From a virus: 64,000 bases of DNA. A program made the translations under genes and the position numbers. The notes under the pieces are model-generated. The model was not told where the DNA came from, made no database searches, and saw only the letters and a list, made by a program, of their open reading frames with translations. The stretch is taken from positions 1 through 64,000 of the IMG/VR virus record IMGVR_UViG_3300022699_000217. One strand, given 5' to 3'. Of this stretch, positions 7,092 to 16,293 are shown piece by piece. Each line of letters starts with the position of its first letter. Within the stretch, counting starts at the first letter, position 1.

Positions 7092-9959
7092 ATGACTCTC
7101 CACAAAAATATCCCGCTGGGCGGGATGCACAAACCGTACAATTGGGAATATGCCAACGCGGCGGCGCGCACCGGCGCGGCTGGCCTGACCGCTGAGGACG
7201 TGGGCAAGATCGCCCGGCAGTTGGACGACAACTCGCTGTGGATGCTCATCAACCACTCGCCCGTCACGTGGGTGCAGCAGGGCGCCGGGTCCGGGACGCC
7301 TATCCTCGCCGATGGGTCGGTGCCGTTTGTCGGCGACCAGTCGATGGGTGGGAACAAGCTCATCGATCTGGATGCGGCGGCGGCGGCGGGCGACGCCGTG
7401 CGGTACGACGAGTTCAGCACCCTAGAGGGCGACGTCGCGAACAACTATGCGGGCCTTTTGGCGCTCATGGCGCGCATCGATGATGTTGAAGATTATTCCG
7501 CTGCAAACGCCCGAAGCGGCTTCAAGAACTACACGGCCGATTCGACCGTATCGTTCAACGAGGCGACGCGGCTGTTTGAGATCACCGTGAACCTGGCAGC
7601 GACGTTCGAGGTGTGGACCGAGAATACCAAGTTCGACATCGTCTCCGACAGCGTTACCATCTCGAACGTGACGGGTGAACACTGGATTTATTTCGATCTT
7701 GTGGGAAATCTGATTGAATCCGTTAACCCGACCGCGGCGACGAAAGAGGAGATCATCAAGAACCTCGGGTTGGTCACGATCATCTACTGGAACGCCACGA
7801 CCGGGCACCGCATCTGGCGGGGCGACGAGCGGCACGGGACGGCCATGGCGGGTGCGACCCACTACCATTTCCACGAAACGCTCGGGGCGTTTTTGGAGTC
7901 GGGCGGTGCGCCGACGTCCATCTCGGCGGATCAAGACGGTAGCTTGGACGCCCATGCGCAAGTGGGGATGGCGAGCGCAGTGTTACACGACGAGGATCTG
8001 GAACACACCCTCGCCGCCAAACTGTCGACGGCAGACTGGCACACCTTGTACAAGACGGGCGGAACCGGGGTATGGGCGCGCGTGGACCCGAAGGTGGCCT
8101 TTCCGGTCGCCAACGCGGGCACCGGCCGATTGGCGTGGAACGAGTTTACGGGGGCGACCTGGCAGCTAACGGAGGCGTCGAATAACAGCTTTGTGCTGAC
8201 CCATATCTTCGCCACGAACGACCCGGATGACCCGTACATGGCCGTCGTTGGTGAGGCGGAATACGGCAACATCAACGACGCTCGCACGGGCGCGGCCAAC
8301 GAGCTTGCGGAAATCAACACCGAGGGGTTGCCGACGCCCGAGTCCGCGTGGATCGCAACCATCATCTATCAAACTTCCAACTCCTACGGGAACACGGTCA
8401 AGGCGCGCATTCGCACGGTGGATGGGGGCGACTACATCGACTGGCGCACCGAGCGGCTAACGGGAGCGGCATCATCGACGAACGACCACGGGTCGCTTTC
8501 CGGACTCGACGACGCCGACCACCCAGTGGAGGCATTGTATCTGCCGGTTGGCACCGCGGGCGTGACCGATATGGTCTCCGGGCGCGACTGGTGGAACTAC
8601 TTCACCGGTTCCTGCGCCATCTCGGGTTTCGCCTTGACCGACAACGGCGACGGCACGGTTGACATCGCCGCTGGCGAAGCGCTCTTGCGGACATCGGATT
8701 CGGACACGGCAGATATGCAGGTGGTTCAGATCCCTGCGACGGCAGGGCTGGCGCTCACCGACAACTCGGTCAACTTCATCAACGTGCGGTGGAATGCGGG
8801 GTCGCCAGAGGTGCGCGTGACCACGACGTACCCCTTGTTCCTGTCGGAAGCGGTCGTGCATCTCACAGTCCGCCACGGGACGACGATCCACCACATCGAC
8901 GTATCCAGGGCCGCCGTCAACTCGATCACCAAGAACGGGATGAAGGACGTCGGCGTCTACGGGTACGAGCACGTCAAGGGCGGAACGGTCATCACGCACA
9001 CCGGCACGCGGAACATGTATGTGACGCCCGGCATCTTTTACCTAAGCACCGCGCGACTGCTTCATCCGGCATTTGATACGTCCGGAGCGGACTCGTTCAC
9101 CGCCGTTTATGAGGATGGCCTCGGAGGCTGGACGCGGGTGGCCGGGCAGACCCAAATCAGCAATACCCAATATGATGACGGGTCAGGCGCGTTGGCTACG
9201 CTTGGCACGAACAAGTATGGCATTTACTGGGTGTACCTGTGCCAGAACACGCCTCCGGCGCTAAACGTGCTATACGGGCGCGACGAGTACGATACGCTCG
9301 CCGAAGCCCAAGCGGTCGGGGAGTATGCTGATGCCACGCGTCCCCCGGAGATGCGGGACATTTCCACCGCGGAGCTGATTGGAAAGATCATCGTGCTGAA
9401 GAACGCGGCGTCATTTGCGGACATCCAGCAGCCGTGGGACGACTTTTTGGCGAGCACGACACCTTCGCCGGGCGGTTCCGGAACGGGCTTCGAAGCCGTG
9501 ACGATTACTCAATCGGTCAGCAGCGGTACCGAGGGCGGCGGCAGCACCGGGGCAGCGTGGAACAAGCGCCCGCTGAACACGCTGACCAATCCCAAAAGCT
9601 ACTCGTGGGTGACGTTTGACGACGCCAACGACCGCTTCGACCTCGCGACGGGCTTCTACCACATCTCCATCAAGGCGCAGGTGTTCGCGGCGGGCAAGCA
9701 CCAACTTCGGTTGCGCGCGGACCCGGCGGGGGCGCCGAGCACGCAGCTCACCGGCAGCTCCCAGCACTGTCCGTATTGGAACGAGGAGGCCAGCCAGGAG
9801 GGCACGCTGGAGGGCGTGTTCGAGTTGCTGGTGACCGAGACGTTCCAGGTGGAGCATTTCATCGAGCAAACGGTGGGTACCTACGGGCTGGGCAAGGCGG
9901 TATCCTCGGGCGAGGACGAGACGTACTGCACCATCCAAATCGCCAAGCTTGGGGCGTAA
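7092..9959 (+). CDS. large structural / fibre-like protein, 955 aa
   Basis: A long beta-rich protein. The N-terminus carries LTAEDVGKIARQLDDNSLWM and then ITWVQ-like residues (about residues 33-62), a motif that recurs as LTPADIGVIARQEDTDTLYV in the 33225-34622 product. Later parts contain repeated short beta segments and fibre-like sequences (GGNKLIDLDAAAAAGDAVRY, HGSLSGLDDADHPVEALYL), the latter typical of collar or tail-fibre repeats. It most likely forms a fibre, whisker or decoration on the virion. The ATG at 7092 follows GGAGG. Confidence 0.65.
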   Translation: MTLHKNIPLGGMHKPYNWEYANAAARTGAAGLTAEDVGKIARQLDDNSLWMLINHSPVTWVQQGAGSGTPILADGSVPFVGDQSMGGNKLIDLDAAAAAGDAVRYDEFSTLEGDVANNYAGLLALMARIDDVEDYSAANARSGFKNYTADSTVSFNEATRLFEITVNLAATFEVWTENTKFDIVSDSVTISNVTGEHWIYFDLVGNLIESVNPTAATKEEIIKNLGLVTIIYWNATTGHRIWRGDERHGTAMAGATHYHFHETLGAFLESGGAPTSISADQDGSLDAHAQVGMASAVLHDEDLEHTLAAKLSTADWHTLYKTGGTGVWARVDPKVAFPVANAGTGRLAWNEFTGATWQLTEASNNSFVLTHIFATNDPDDPYMAVVGEAEYGNINDARTGAANELAEINTEGLPTPESAWIATIIYQTSNSYGNTVKARIRTVDGGDYIDWRTERLTGAASSTNDHGSLSGLDDADHPVEALYLPVGTAGVTDMVSGRDWWNYFTGSCAISGFALTDNGDGTVDIAAGEALLRTSDSDTADMQVVQIPATAGLALTDNSVNFINVRWNAGSPEVRVTTTYPLFLSEAVVHLTVRHGTTIHHIDVSRAAVNSITKNGMKDVGVYGYEHVKGGTVITHTGTRNMYVTPGIFYLSTARLLHPAFDTSGADSFTAVYEDGLGGWTRVAGQTQISNTQYDDGSGALATLGTNKYGIYWVYLCQNTPPALNVLYGRDEYDTLAEAQAVGEYADATRPPEMRDISTAELIGKIIVLKNAASFADIQQPWDDFLASTTPSPGGSGTGFEAVTITQSVSSGTEGGGSTGAAWNKRPLNTLTNPKSYSWVTFDDANDRFDLATGFYHISIKAQVFAAGKHQLRLRADPAGAPSTQLTGSSQHCPYWNEEASQEGTLEGVFELLVTETFQVEHFIEQTVGTYGLGKAVSSGEDETYCTIQIAKLGA

Positions 9960-9960
9960 G

Positions 9961-11487
9961 ATGCAGAGCCACGTATCACTCTTTGACGACTTCACCGGGT
10001 ACGACATGCTCGCCGAGATCTGGAACGAAAGCTATGCGCTGGGGGCGGCGAGCGATGCGTTTATCACGGAGGAGCTGGACGCGGACGATCTGAGCGGCAC
10101 GCTCACGGTACAAACGGGGAGCTCGACGAACAATTACCAGCAAGTCGACATGCTATCCTCGAAGCAGTTTCGCCCGGCGCGCGGGCCGGTGTTCGAGGCG
10201 CGCTTCCGTCTCGGGAGCAGCACGAGCATTAAGGCCATGCTCGGGTTTACCGTCGACAACCGCGCCAATGCCTTCGGCGTGCACGCGAGCAGCGTGAATG
10301 GCGACTTCCGCATCTACTCCCGCGTGGCGTCCGTGGACGTCGTCGATGACGCCTTCACCACGCCGGTCGCGCTGGATACGGCATGGCACACCGTCAAGGT
10401 GGCCGTCGACCGGGACTCCGGCGATGCCGACGTCTACTTCGACGGGGTACTTGCGGGCACCATCGCCTTTGCGGATCTGCCGTTCGATGACGTGAGCCCA
10501 TGCGTCTACGTGCAAACGCTGACCGGCGCATCTCGGATCGTTTACGTGGACTACATCGCCGTGATTCAGCCCCGCGCGCCGATGGTGTACTACATGGGCG
10601 ACGCGGCCGATGCGAATATCAACTGCATCGGCGACGCTGGGGATTCCCTGCTCGTGGGGATGGGGAGCACCGGGACCGACGCGGGCGAGGTGGTCATCGT
10701 GTTCGATGATTACTCCGTGACCAATCTGGGGCACCCGATTGGCGCGACGATCTGCTACGCGGGGATCATGTATTACCAGGAGATTTACGCCGCGTTCAAC
10801 ACGGCGACGCCGGATCTATACCGCTGGGATGGCGGCACCTCGTGGACGGCGATGTCGCTGTCCGAGCGGGTGGAGGACCTGTGCCGCTGGGATGATTACC
10901 TGTACGTTGGTACTCGCGAGGGCAGCGGGCGGGCTACGGTGCAGCGATTCGACGTGCCGGGCTTCACGGACATCGGCGACCCGACGTGGACGACTGGAAC
11001 GGATACAGCGGTGCGGCTGTGCGTTAACAGGAACAAGCTCTACGCGTATTGCATCGCGGACAACGAGGTGTTCGAGTACGACGGGGCGGGGACGTCCTGG
11101 ACGTCGCTGGGGACGCCTGGCGGGGTGTCTACCGCGTCGTTGGGGATCGCTCGCTATTTGATCTCCCACAAGGGTAGCCTATACGCCTGCGGGGGCACGG
11201 GGAATGCAGCCCTGTACCGCTGGGACGGCGGGACCACGTGGACGCAGGTGTTCAGCGCGGCGGGCGTGATGCAGCGCCCGGTGTCGTTCGATGGCCACAT
11301 CTACGTGATGGACCGCAACGCCGGAACCGGCGACATCCTGGTTTACAAGAGCGCGGACGGGGTACGGTTCGAGCCAATCGACCTGTTCACCCCGACGACT
11401 AACGCGGATGTGATTGTCGCTCGCGCGTGGGGCGCGGTCATTGCCGGCCTGACCTCCACGGACGCCAAGCTCTGGGAGGTGCGCTGA
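9961..11487 (+). CDS. LamG-type plus beta-propeller virion protein (copy 1), 508 aa
   Basis: Residues 1-200 look like a concanavalin/LamG sandwich: the start SLFDDFTGYDMLAEIW, then FEARFRLGSS, WHTVKVAVDRDSGDADVYFDG and IVYVDYIAVIQ. Residues 205-508 carry propeller-type blades with repeated LYRWDGGTSWT, YLYVGTREGSG and KLYAY units. Such a pair of domains suits carbohydrate or surface binding. The next two genes are paralogues. The start was set at ATG 9961, with GGGGCG upstream; an in-frame TTG at 9949 is less likely. Confidence 0.7.
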   Translation: MQSHVSLFDDFTGYDMLAEIWNESYALGAASDAFITEELDADDLSGTLTVQTGSSTNNYQQVDMLSSKQFRPARGPVFEARFRLGSSTSIKAMLGFTVDNRANAFGVHASSVNGDFRIYSRVASVDVVDDAFTTPVALDTAWHTVKVAVDRDSGDADVYFDGVLAGTIAFADLPFDDVSPCVYVQTLTGASRIVYVDYIAVIQPRAPMVYYMGDAADANINCIGDAGDSLLVGMGSTGTDAGEVVIVFDDYSVTNLGHPIGATICYAGIMYYQEIYAAFNTATPDLYRWDGGTSWTAMSLSERVEDLCRWDDYLYVGTREGSGRATVQRFDVPGFTDIGDPTWTTGTDTAVRLCVNRNKLYAYCIADNEVFEYDGAGTSWTSLGTPGGVSTASLGIARYLISHKGSLYACGGTGNAALYRWDGGTTWTQVFSAAGVMQRPVSFDGHIYVMDRNAGTGDILVYKSADGVRFEPIDLFTPTTNADVIVARAWGAVIAGLTSTDAKLWEVR

Positions 11488-13013
11488 TGCGGAACAAGCA
11501 TAGCGGCTCGTTCTTCGATGATTTTCTCGGCAACGCGGTCGTCGCGGATCGCTACTCCATCGATGACACCAACGGCACCGTGGAGCTGATGCAGGACGGG
11601 CCGAACCGGGTGGACGGGGTGCTCTCGCTCGCGCCCGGCCCGGATGAGGACGACTTCGTCAGCGTGTCGACCGGCTTGGAGATGTTCACGCGTGCGAAGA
11701 ATGCCCGGTTCCTGGCGCGCTTTCGGATCCCGCAGATCGACGGCATCTATTTCGAGCTGGGGTTCTGGTACGATCTGAGCAATTACATTGTGCTCAAGGT
11801 GGACTCGGAGACGGACCGGCTGTTCCACGTCGAGGCGTCCGTGGGCGGCGTGAAGACCGAGGAGGATTTCGATCTGAACATCGACGCGGATTGGCACGAT
11901 GTGGAGATCCGCTTGCCGGGGCGCACAGCGGATGCCGAGGTGGTGTTGGACAACAACGTGGCGGACAAGGTCACGGTGGCCGATGCGGACCTGCCGGACA
12001 CGCCGTTCTGCTTGCGAGCCTACGCGCAGATGACGACAGCGGGGGTTTCGCAGGTGCGCAAGCTGTTCGTGGACTACTGGGGCGCGCACCAACCGCGCGA
12101 CCCGTCCCTGATCGTGGCTGTCACAGACCCCGGCGGCATGGACCAGATCTCCGCGATGGGGCAACACAATGATTTTCTCCATATCGGGCGGGGATCGTCG
12201 ATGGGCGGGGCGACTGCGCGACTCGTGCAACGCCGAAACATCGATGACACGTGGACCAGCCTGGGCGCGCCCAGCGCAACGGCCAACCGTGTGTCCGTGC
12301 TCTACAGTTGGAATGGCGAGCTACATGCGGGCCACGACGACGAGGACGAGATCTACGAGTGGGTATCGGGTACATCATGGACACCTATTGGGACACTGAC
12401 GGGTGCCACGGGATGCGCGTCCTTGCGGTCATGGGTCGATTCGCCGGGATCGGACTACCTGTACGCGGGCACAATCGGAAACCCAGGCGATGTGATGTAC
12501 CTCGCGGCTGGGACGTGGTACAGCATCGCGGATGCGGGGTGGCCCACGGGCATGGCGGCGGTGATGCTGGCGATCCATGACGGCGAGCTGTACGCCTATC
12601 ACGGCGGTGACGGGCGGGTGTATGTCTACGACGGCGTTGGTTCCTCCTGGACCGATTGCGGACAACCGGGCAGCAGCACACCGACGACAACGCGGGCGCG
12701 GCATCTTTTCAGCTTCAAGGGCAGCCTGTACGCCTTCGACACGATCAACAAATATCTGTACCGCTGGAACGGCGGTACGAGCTGGACGCAAGTCAGGCTG
12801 TTTACCACCGCGTGTTCCGTCGCGTCTGTAAACAACGACGGGCTGTTCCACTACGTGGACACGGGGGCGGGCGCGTTGATGCGGTCGCACGATGGGGCGA
12901 GCTGGCGCAATTTCGCCACGCTGACCGGGCTCACCGACCCGCAGCACATCGCCATCGCCGATGGTGCGGTGTTCGTCGGCGATACCGTCGGAAAAATTTT
13001 GGTTGTGAGGTGA
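11487..13013 (+). CDS. LamG-type plus beta-propeller virion protein (copy 2), 508 aa
   Basis: Same length and domain order as copy 1: FFDDFLGNAVVADRYSIDD, FLARFRIP, WHDVEIRLPGRTADAEVVLD and KLFVDYWGAHQPRDPS, then propeller blades with LYRWNGGTSWTQV and ELYAYHGGDGRVYVY. The ATG overlaps the upstream stop (TGATG). Identity between copies is moderate, so the duplication is old. A host-surface or matrix-binding role is inferred from the fold types, with no direct evidence for the ligand. Confidence 0.7.
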   Translation: MRNKHSGSFFDDFLGNAVVADRYSIDDTNGTVELMQDGPNRVDGVLSLAPGPDEDDFVSVSTGLEMFTRAKNARFLARFRIPQIDGIYFELGFWYDLSNYIVLKVDSETDRLFHVEASVGGVKTEEDFDLNIDADWHDVEIRLPGRTADAEVVLDNNVADKVTVADADLPDTPFCLRAYAQMTTAGVSQVRKLFVDYWGAHQPRDPSLIVAVTDPGGMDQISAMGQHNDFLHIGRGSSMGGATARLVQRRNIDDTWTSLGAPSATANRVSVLYSWNGELHAGHDDEDEIYEWVSGTSWTPIGTLTGATGCASLRSWVDSPGSDYLYAGTIGNPGDVMYLAAGTWYSIADAGWPTGMAAVMLAIHDGELYAYHGGDGRVYVYDGVGSSWTDCGQPGSSTPTTTRARHLFSFKGSLYAFDTINKYLYRWNGGTSWTQVRLFTTACSVASVNNDGLFHYVDTGAGALMRSHDGASWRNFATLTGLTDPQHIAIADGAVFVGDTVGKILVVR

Positions 13014-13017
13014 CTGG

Positions 13018-13650
13018 ATGAGGCCGAACAAATACGCCATTTTCGAAGATGACTTTTCCGGCAACCTGATCCAGGGCGAGCGATATGTGATCAACGATAC
13101 GTTCGGCACGGCGGAGACGCTACAGGCGGGGTTCAGCGCGGAGGGCGGGGCGCTGTATCTCGCGGGCGACAACGCGCAGGGGAATTTCGCCTCGATTCGC
13201 ACGACCAATCCGCTCCAGTTTGCGAAGAGCAAGGCAGCAGAGATGCAGTTCCGCTTCCGTCTGCTGAGCGATGATGCCGTGCGGATCCGCGTTGGTTTCT
13301 ATTACGACTCAACGAACTACTTGGTATTTGAGGCGTCGACCGAGGACGTGGGCAACGTGTTCAGCCTGCTTGCCAACCAGGCTACCACGACCAAGTGGGT
13401 GTACTCCAAGACGCCGGTCGACTGCGGTTGGCACACCGTGCGGATACGCTTTCTCGGGACAGCTATGGCTGGGGAATGTATCATTGATGACGATGAAACG
13501 AACAAGCTTGTGATGGTCAATTTAGACATGCCGACGTTCGACCAATACGGGCTTTATGCCATCGGAGAAACGCGCGGATCGAGCGGTGTAACGGCGGGCG
13601 ACCAACGCGGGTTGATCATGAGCTATTGGCGGGCAACGCAGGAGAGGTGA
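13018..13650 (+). CDS. LamG-type virion protein (copy 3, no propeller), 210 aa
   Basis: Aligns to the N-terminal 200 residues of the two preceding proteins: IFEDDFSGNLIQGERYVIND, MQFRFRLLSDDAVRIRVGFYYD, WHTVRIRF and LIMSYWRATQER. It ends where the others continue into the propeller. It therefore represents either a truncated copy or the ancestral single-domain form. There is no frameshift or leftover propeller sequence downstream, so it is probably a functional short gene rather than a broken one. Confidence 0.7.
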   Translation: MRPNKYAIFEDDFSGNLIQGERYVINDTFGTAETLQAGFSAEGGALYLAGDNAQGNFASIRTTNPLQFAKSKAAEMQFRFRLLSDDAVRIRVGFYYDSTNYLVFEASTEDVGNVFSLLANQATTTKWVYSKTPVDCGWHTVRIRFLGTAMAGECIIDDDETNKLVMVNLDMPTFDQYGLYAIGETRGSSGVTAGDQRGLIMSYWRATQER

Positions 13651-13655
13651 GGCAG

Positions 13656-14012
13656 ATGGAACGTGGGACCTTTCGAATAACGCAGCCGTGTCCGGGAACG
13701 GAGAACACCAAGGTGGAGCACTTTGTGTCCTTCCAACGGCGCGCGAAGCATAACTATGGCATCCAGTTTTTGGGAAGCACGCTGACGAATTGCGATGGGC
13801 TCGCGGTGGAATACGTTGACACGAACGGCTTTGTGCTATCGGTCAACGTGACGGGCGCCACCGGGGTGTACACCGTCGAGTGTGCCTGGGAGGCATCGAC
13901 GGCGGGCGGTGTCGGCGGCGGGGCGCTGAAGAACAAGCTCAGCGACAAGATTCGCGCAGCCATCGAGGCGCAAGCGCCCGCAAAGGAATCGCCCCTAAAG
14001 GGCGCGGTGTGA
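13656..14012 (+). CDS. hypothetical small virion-type protein, 118 aa
   Basis: Not recognised. The first 90 residues look beta-rich (FRITQPCPGTENTKVEHFVS, VTGATGVYTVECAWEAST), followed by a glycine run and a helical, basic tail (LKNKLSDKIRAAIEAQAPAK). ATG 13656 follows GAGAGGTGAGGC. It lies inside the accessory structural block and is probably a virion component. Confidence 0.55.
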   Translation: MERGTFRITQPCPGTENTKVEHFVSFQRRAKHNYGIQFLGSTLTNCDGLAVEYVDTNGFVLSVNVTGATGVYTVECAWEASTAGGVGGGALKNKLSDKIRAAIEAQAPAKESPLKGAV

Positions 14013-14013
14013 C

Positions 14014-14397
14014 ATGTATCTACGGAACCCACTGACGAAGGCCCGCGCGGACGCCTTGTACCAGGTGTTCGGGTTCACGCGCAACGATGGCTTCGACAAC
14101 GCGACGGACTACGTGCCGCTCGGGGATGCAAGCGTATACCAGGCGGTCACCGTGCAATACGCGGTGGTCCTGCCGGTCAGCGGACGCACCCAAATCGGGA
14201 CGCTGAGCATCGTGCACGATGGGGCGGCGGCCGAAGTGATTGGTCACGCGTACAGTCACGAGGAGCCTGAGATCGCCGGGCTGGACTTCGATGCGGATGT
14301 GAGCGGGGGCGCTATTCGGTTGGTTTTTACGAAAAGCGCGGTCGGTGAGAATCCGACGCTGTTTTACCGGATCGACCCTGTGCCGGTCGCTGTATAG
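14014..14397 (+). CDS. hypothetical small beta-rich virion-type protein, 127 aa
   Basis: Not recognised. It opens YLRNPLTKARADALYQVFGF and continues as alternating beta strands (AVTVQYAVVLPVSGRTQIGT, GGAIRLVFTK, LFYRIDPVPVAV). The composition fits a small jelly-roll or sandwich domain of the kind used as fibre tips or decoration. It starts one base after the upstream stop, so the genes are probably co-translated. Confidence 0.55.
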   Translation: MYLRNPLTKARADALYQVFGFTRNDGFDNATDYVPLGDASVYQAVTVQYAVVLPVSGRTQIGTLSIVHDGAAAEVIGHAYSHEEPEIAGLDFDADVSGGAIRLVFTKSAVGENPTLFYRIDPVPVAV

Positions 14398-14405
14398 GAG
14401 AAACG

Positions 14406-15215
14406 ATGACGAGCAAGAACTATGGACAGAATGGAATCGGGACCGTCGTCGAGTTCGGCAAGGGCGGCGCCAAGATGCAGAACGTGGCGGGCGTGCTCGA
14501 GTCGCGCAACAACGCCAACGATGCCTTCGCCGTGTTCCGTGCGGCAACGCCGGTCGCAGACAACGACGTGGCGACCAAGGCGTGGGTGGAGAAGCGGTAC
14601 GGCGTCGCCGTCACCGGGCAGATCGATGGAGGCGCCCCACCCGCAGCGGGCACGCCTGGGCGGATCTACATCTGCACGACCGCTGGCGGCGCGTATACGC
14701 TGAACTACCTGTACCGCGACAACGGGGCGTCCTGGGAGGAGATCATCCCCTACGAGGGGCAGGTCATGGGCGTGACCGACGCGCTTTCGGGCGGCACGGT
14801 GGAGTTCCTCGCGGACCATTCCTACATCTGGGATCTCGACAACACCGAGTGGGACGACATCGGCCCATCGTCGGGCTCGGATGCCAAAAAGATCGAACAG
14901 CGCACCGTCGACATCGCGCACACCGATGGCTCGGTTAACGTCGGCGCGGTCGTGCCGGCCGGTGCGAAGGTGCTTCGGGCGCGGGTCAACGTGACGCAGG
15001 TGTTTGATGGCGCCACGCCGACCGTGAAGATCGGCGACGCCGTCGACGATGACCGCCTCATGCTCGAGGCCGAGAACGACCTGGAGGCCACGGGACTTTA
15101 CGTGGTGGATGTGCAGTACACCTATGGGGCCTCGACGCAGATTGTCGCCACCGTGACGACCTCGGGCGCGTCGCAAGGGCTGGCGAATGTGACGGTGGAG
15201 TTCGCCAACGCATAG
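14406..15215 (+). CDS. fibre-like virion protein, 269 aa
   Basis: The N-terminal part has an NDVATKAWVEKRYG segment (about residues 52-65), typical of phage fibres that carry a 'fixed number of repeats then tip' layout. It is followed by GTPGRIYICTTAGGAYTLNY and WEEIIPYEGQVMGVTDAL, and a beta-rich C-terminus. The middle resembles the 4591-5304 protein. Likely a fibre or decoration protein; the exact location on the particle is unknown. Confidence 0.6.
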   Translation: MTSKNYGQNGIGTVVEFGKGGAKMQNVAGVLESRNNANDAFAVFRAATPVADNDVATKAWVEKRYGVAVTGQIDGGAPPAAGTPGRIYICTTAGGAYTLNYLYRDNGASWEEIIPYEGQVMGVTDALSGGTVEFLADHSYIWDLDNTEWDDIGPSSGSDAKKIEQRTVDIAHTDGSVNVGAVVPAGAKVLRARVNVTQVFDGATPTVKIGDAVDDDRLMLEAENDLEATGLYVVDVQYTYGASTQIVATVTTSGASQGLANVTVEFANA

Positions 15216-15223
15216 GGGGATAG

Positions 15224-15790
15224 ATGAGCGTTTTTGGCAATCTGCGTGGCATCCTGAATACGGCATTCTCGATTGGCAAGGCGAGCCCTGTCGAGCTCGA
15301 GAACAGCTCCGGCGATCTGCTGATGAAGACGGGGTCCACGGAGCGCGCCCGGTTCAACGCCGACGGGATGCAGGTTTCGGGCGGCATCAAGCTCGTGTCC
15401 CCCGGTGACGATTTGACGGCGAACGGCGTGATCACCACCGGACAGGTGGACGCTAACGCCACGGGCGTCGGGGCGCTGCTCGTGTTATCGAGCGACGGCC
15501 ATTGGGATGAAGCGCAGGCGGATTCTGATACGACGGTCGGCCAGCTTGGGATCGCCCTGGAATCCGGCACGGGCGCAGGCAAGAAGATTTTGCTGTACGG
15601 GCTGATGCGCAAGGATGCGTGGGGCTGGACGACGGGGAGCAAGCTGTACGTCAGCGGCGCAACAGCGGGGGCGATGACGCATACCGCACCGAGCACCGAT
15701 GGCTACCAGATCCAGGCGTGCGGCTTTGCAATCAGCGCGGACGTGGTCATGTTTGCGCCGTCGCCGGATATTGGAGAGTACGTGGCATGA
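15224..15790 (+). CDS. fibre/decoration-like virion protein, 188 aa
   Basis: Contains a phage-tail-type segment, ENSSGDLLMKTGSTERARFN to MQVSGGIKL (about residues 27-58), typical of parts of fibres that carry residues read as 'default value' beta repeats. The C-terminal part is head-decoration-like: LGIALESGTGAGKKILLYGL, GSKLYVSGATAGAMTHTAPS, YQIQACGFAISADVVMF. This latter pattern is common in short capsid-decoration proteins. The stop overlaps the next ATG. Confidence 0.6.
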   Translation: MSVFGNLRGILNTAFSIGKASPVELENSSGDLLMKTGSTERARFNADGMQVSGGIKLVSPGDDLTANGVITTGQVDANATGVGALLVLSSDGHWDEAQADSDTTVGQLGIALESGTGAGKKILLYGLMRKDAWGWTTGSKLYVSGATAGAMTHTAPSTDGYQIQACGFAISADVVMFAPSPDIGEYVA

Positions 15791-16290
15791 CGGTTGGACT
15801 TCTTTGGGGATCTTGGGATGGGTGGCACGCGGGGATGCAAGCCAGCGTGGAACACGCCCTGCGGGTCTGCGATGGCGACACGCTCCACGTGGACGTCATC
15901 GACGGCGCGACCGAGCTGGACGAGAGCGCGGAGGTGCCGCGACGGGACCTGGTTCATCGACGGAACGCCTTGAAAGATCGAGTCAACGACATCAGCAAGA
16001 CGCTCGGGGTCAAGGTCAAGATCATCTACCACGAATACCCGACGCTACCAGAGGCCATCGCGCGAACCGGAGACTTCCAGTTCGATGTGCTGTTCTGCGT
16101 CGCGAAGGACCAGATGCACTGCGGCCCGTTCCCGGATAACATTGGTCTCATGCAAACGGCGCGCGCCGCCGCTGGGTATCCGCCCGCCGCGTTGGATGTC
16201 GTGCCGACGGTGTACGAACCCGGCACGGAGTTCGTTTGTTCCTCCACGAAGGTGCGAAAGCGTGCCAAAAAGTTCAAGGACAAGGGGTGA
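15787..16290 (+). CDS. nucleotidylyltransferase-like protein (HxGH superfamily), 167 aa
   Basis: The N-terminus reads TVGLLWGSWDGWHAGMQASV, which lines up with the GxFDxxHxGH nucleotide-binding motif of cytidylyl/NMN-adenylyl transferases, with the last histidine replaced by methionine. Near the C-terminus VCSSTKVRKR matches the ISSTxxR motif of the same fold at the expected distance. Between them are beta/alpha segments (DTLHVDVIDGA, FDVLFCVAKDQMHCGPFPDN). A small-molecule nucleotidyltransferase is likely by fold; the missing second histidine makes catalysis uncertain. It is unexpected inside a block of virion genes. The ATG overlaps the upstream stop (ATGA). Confidence 0.55.
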   Translation: MTVGLLWGSWDGWHAGMQASVEHALRVCDGDTLHVDVIDGATELDESAEVPRRDLVHRRNALKDRVNDISKTLGVKVKIIYHEYPTLPEAIARTGDFQFDVLFCVAKDQMHCGPFPDNIGLMQTARAAAGYPPAALDVVPTVYEPGTEFVCSSTKVRKRAKKFKDKG

Positions 16291-16293
16291 TCG

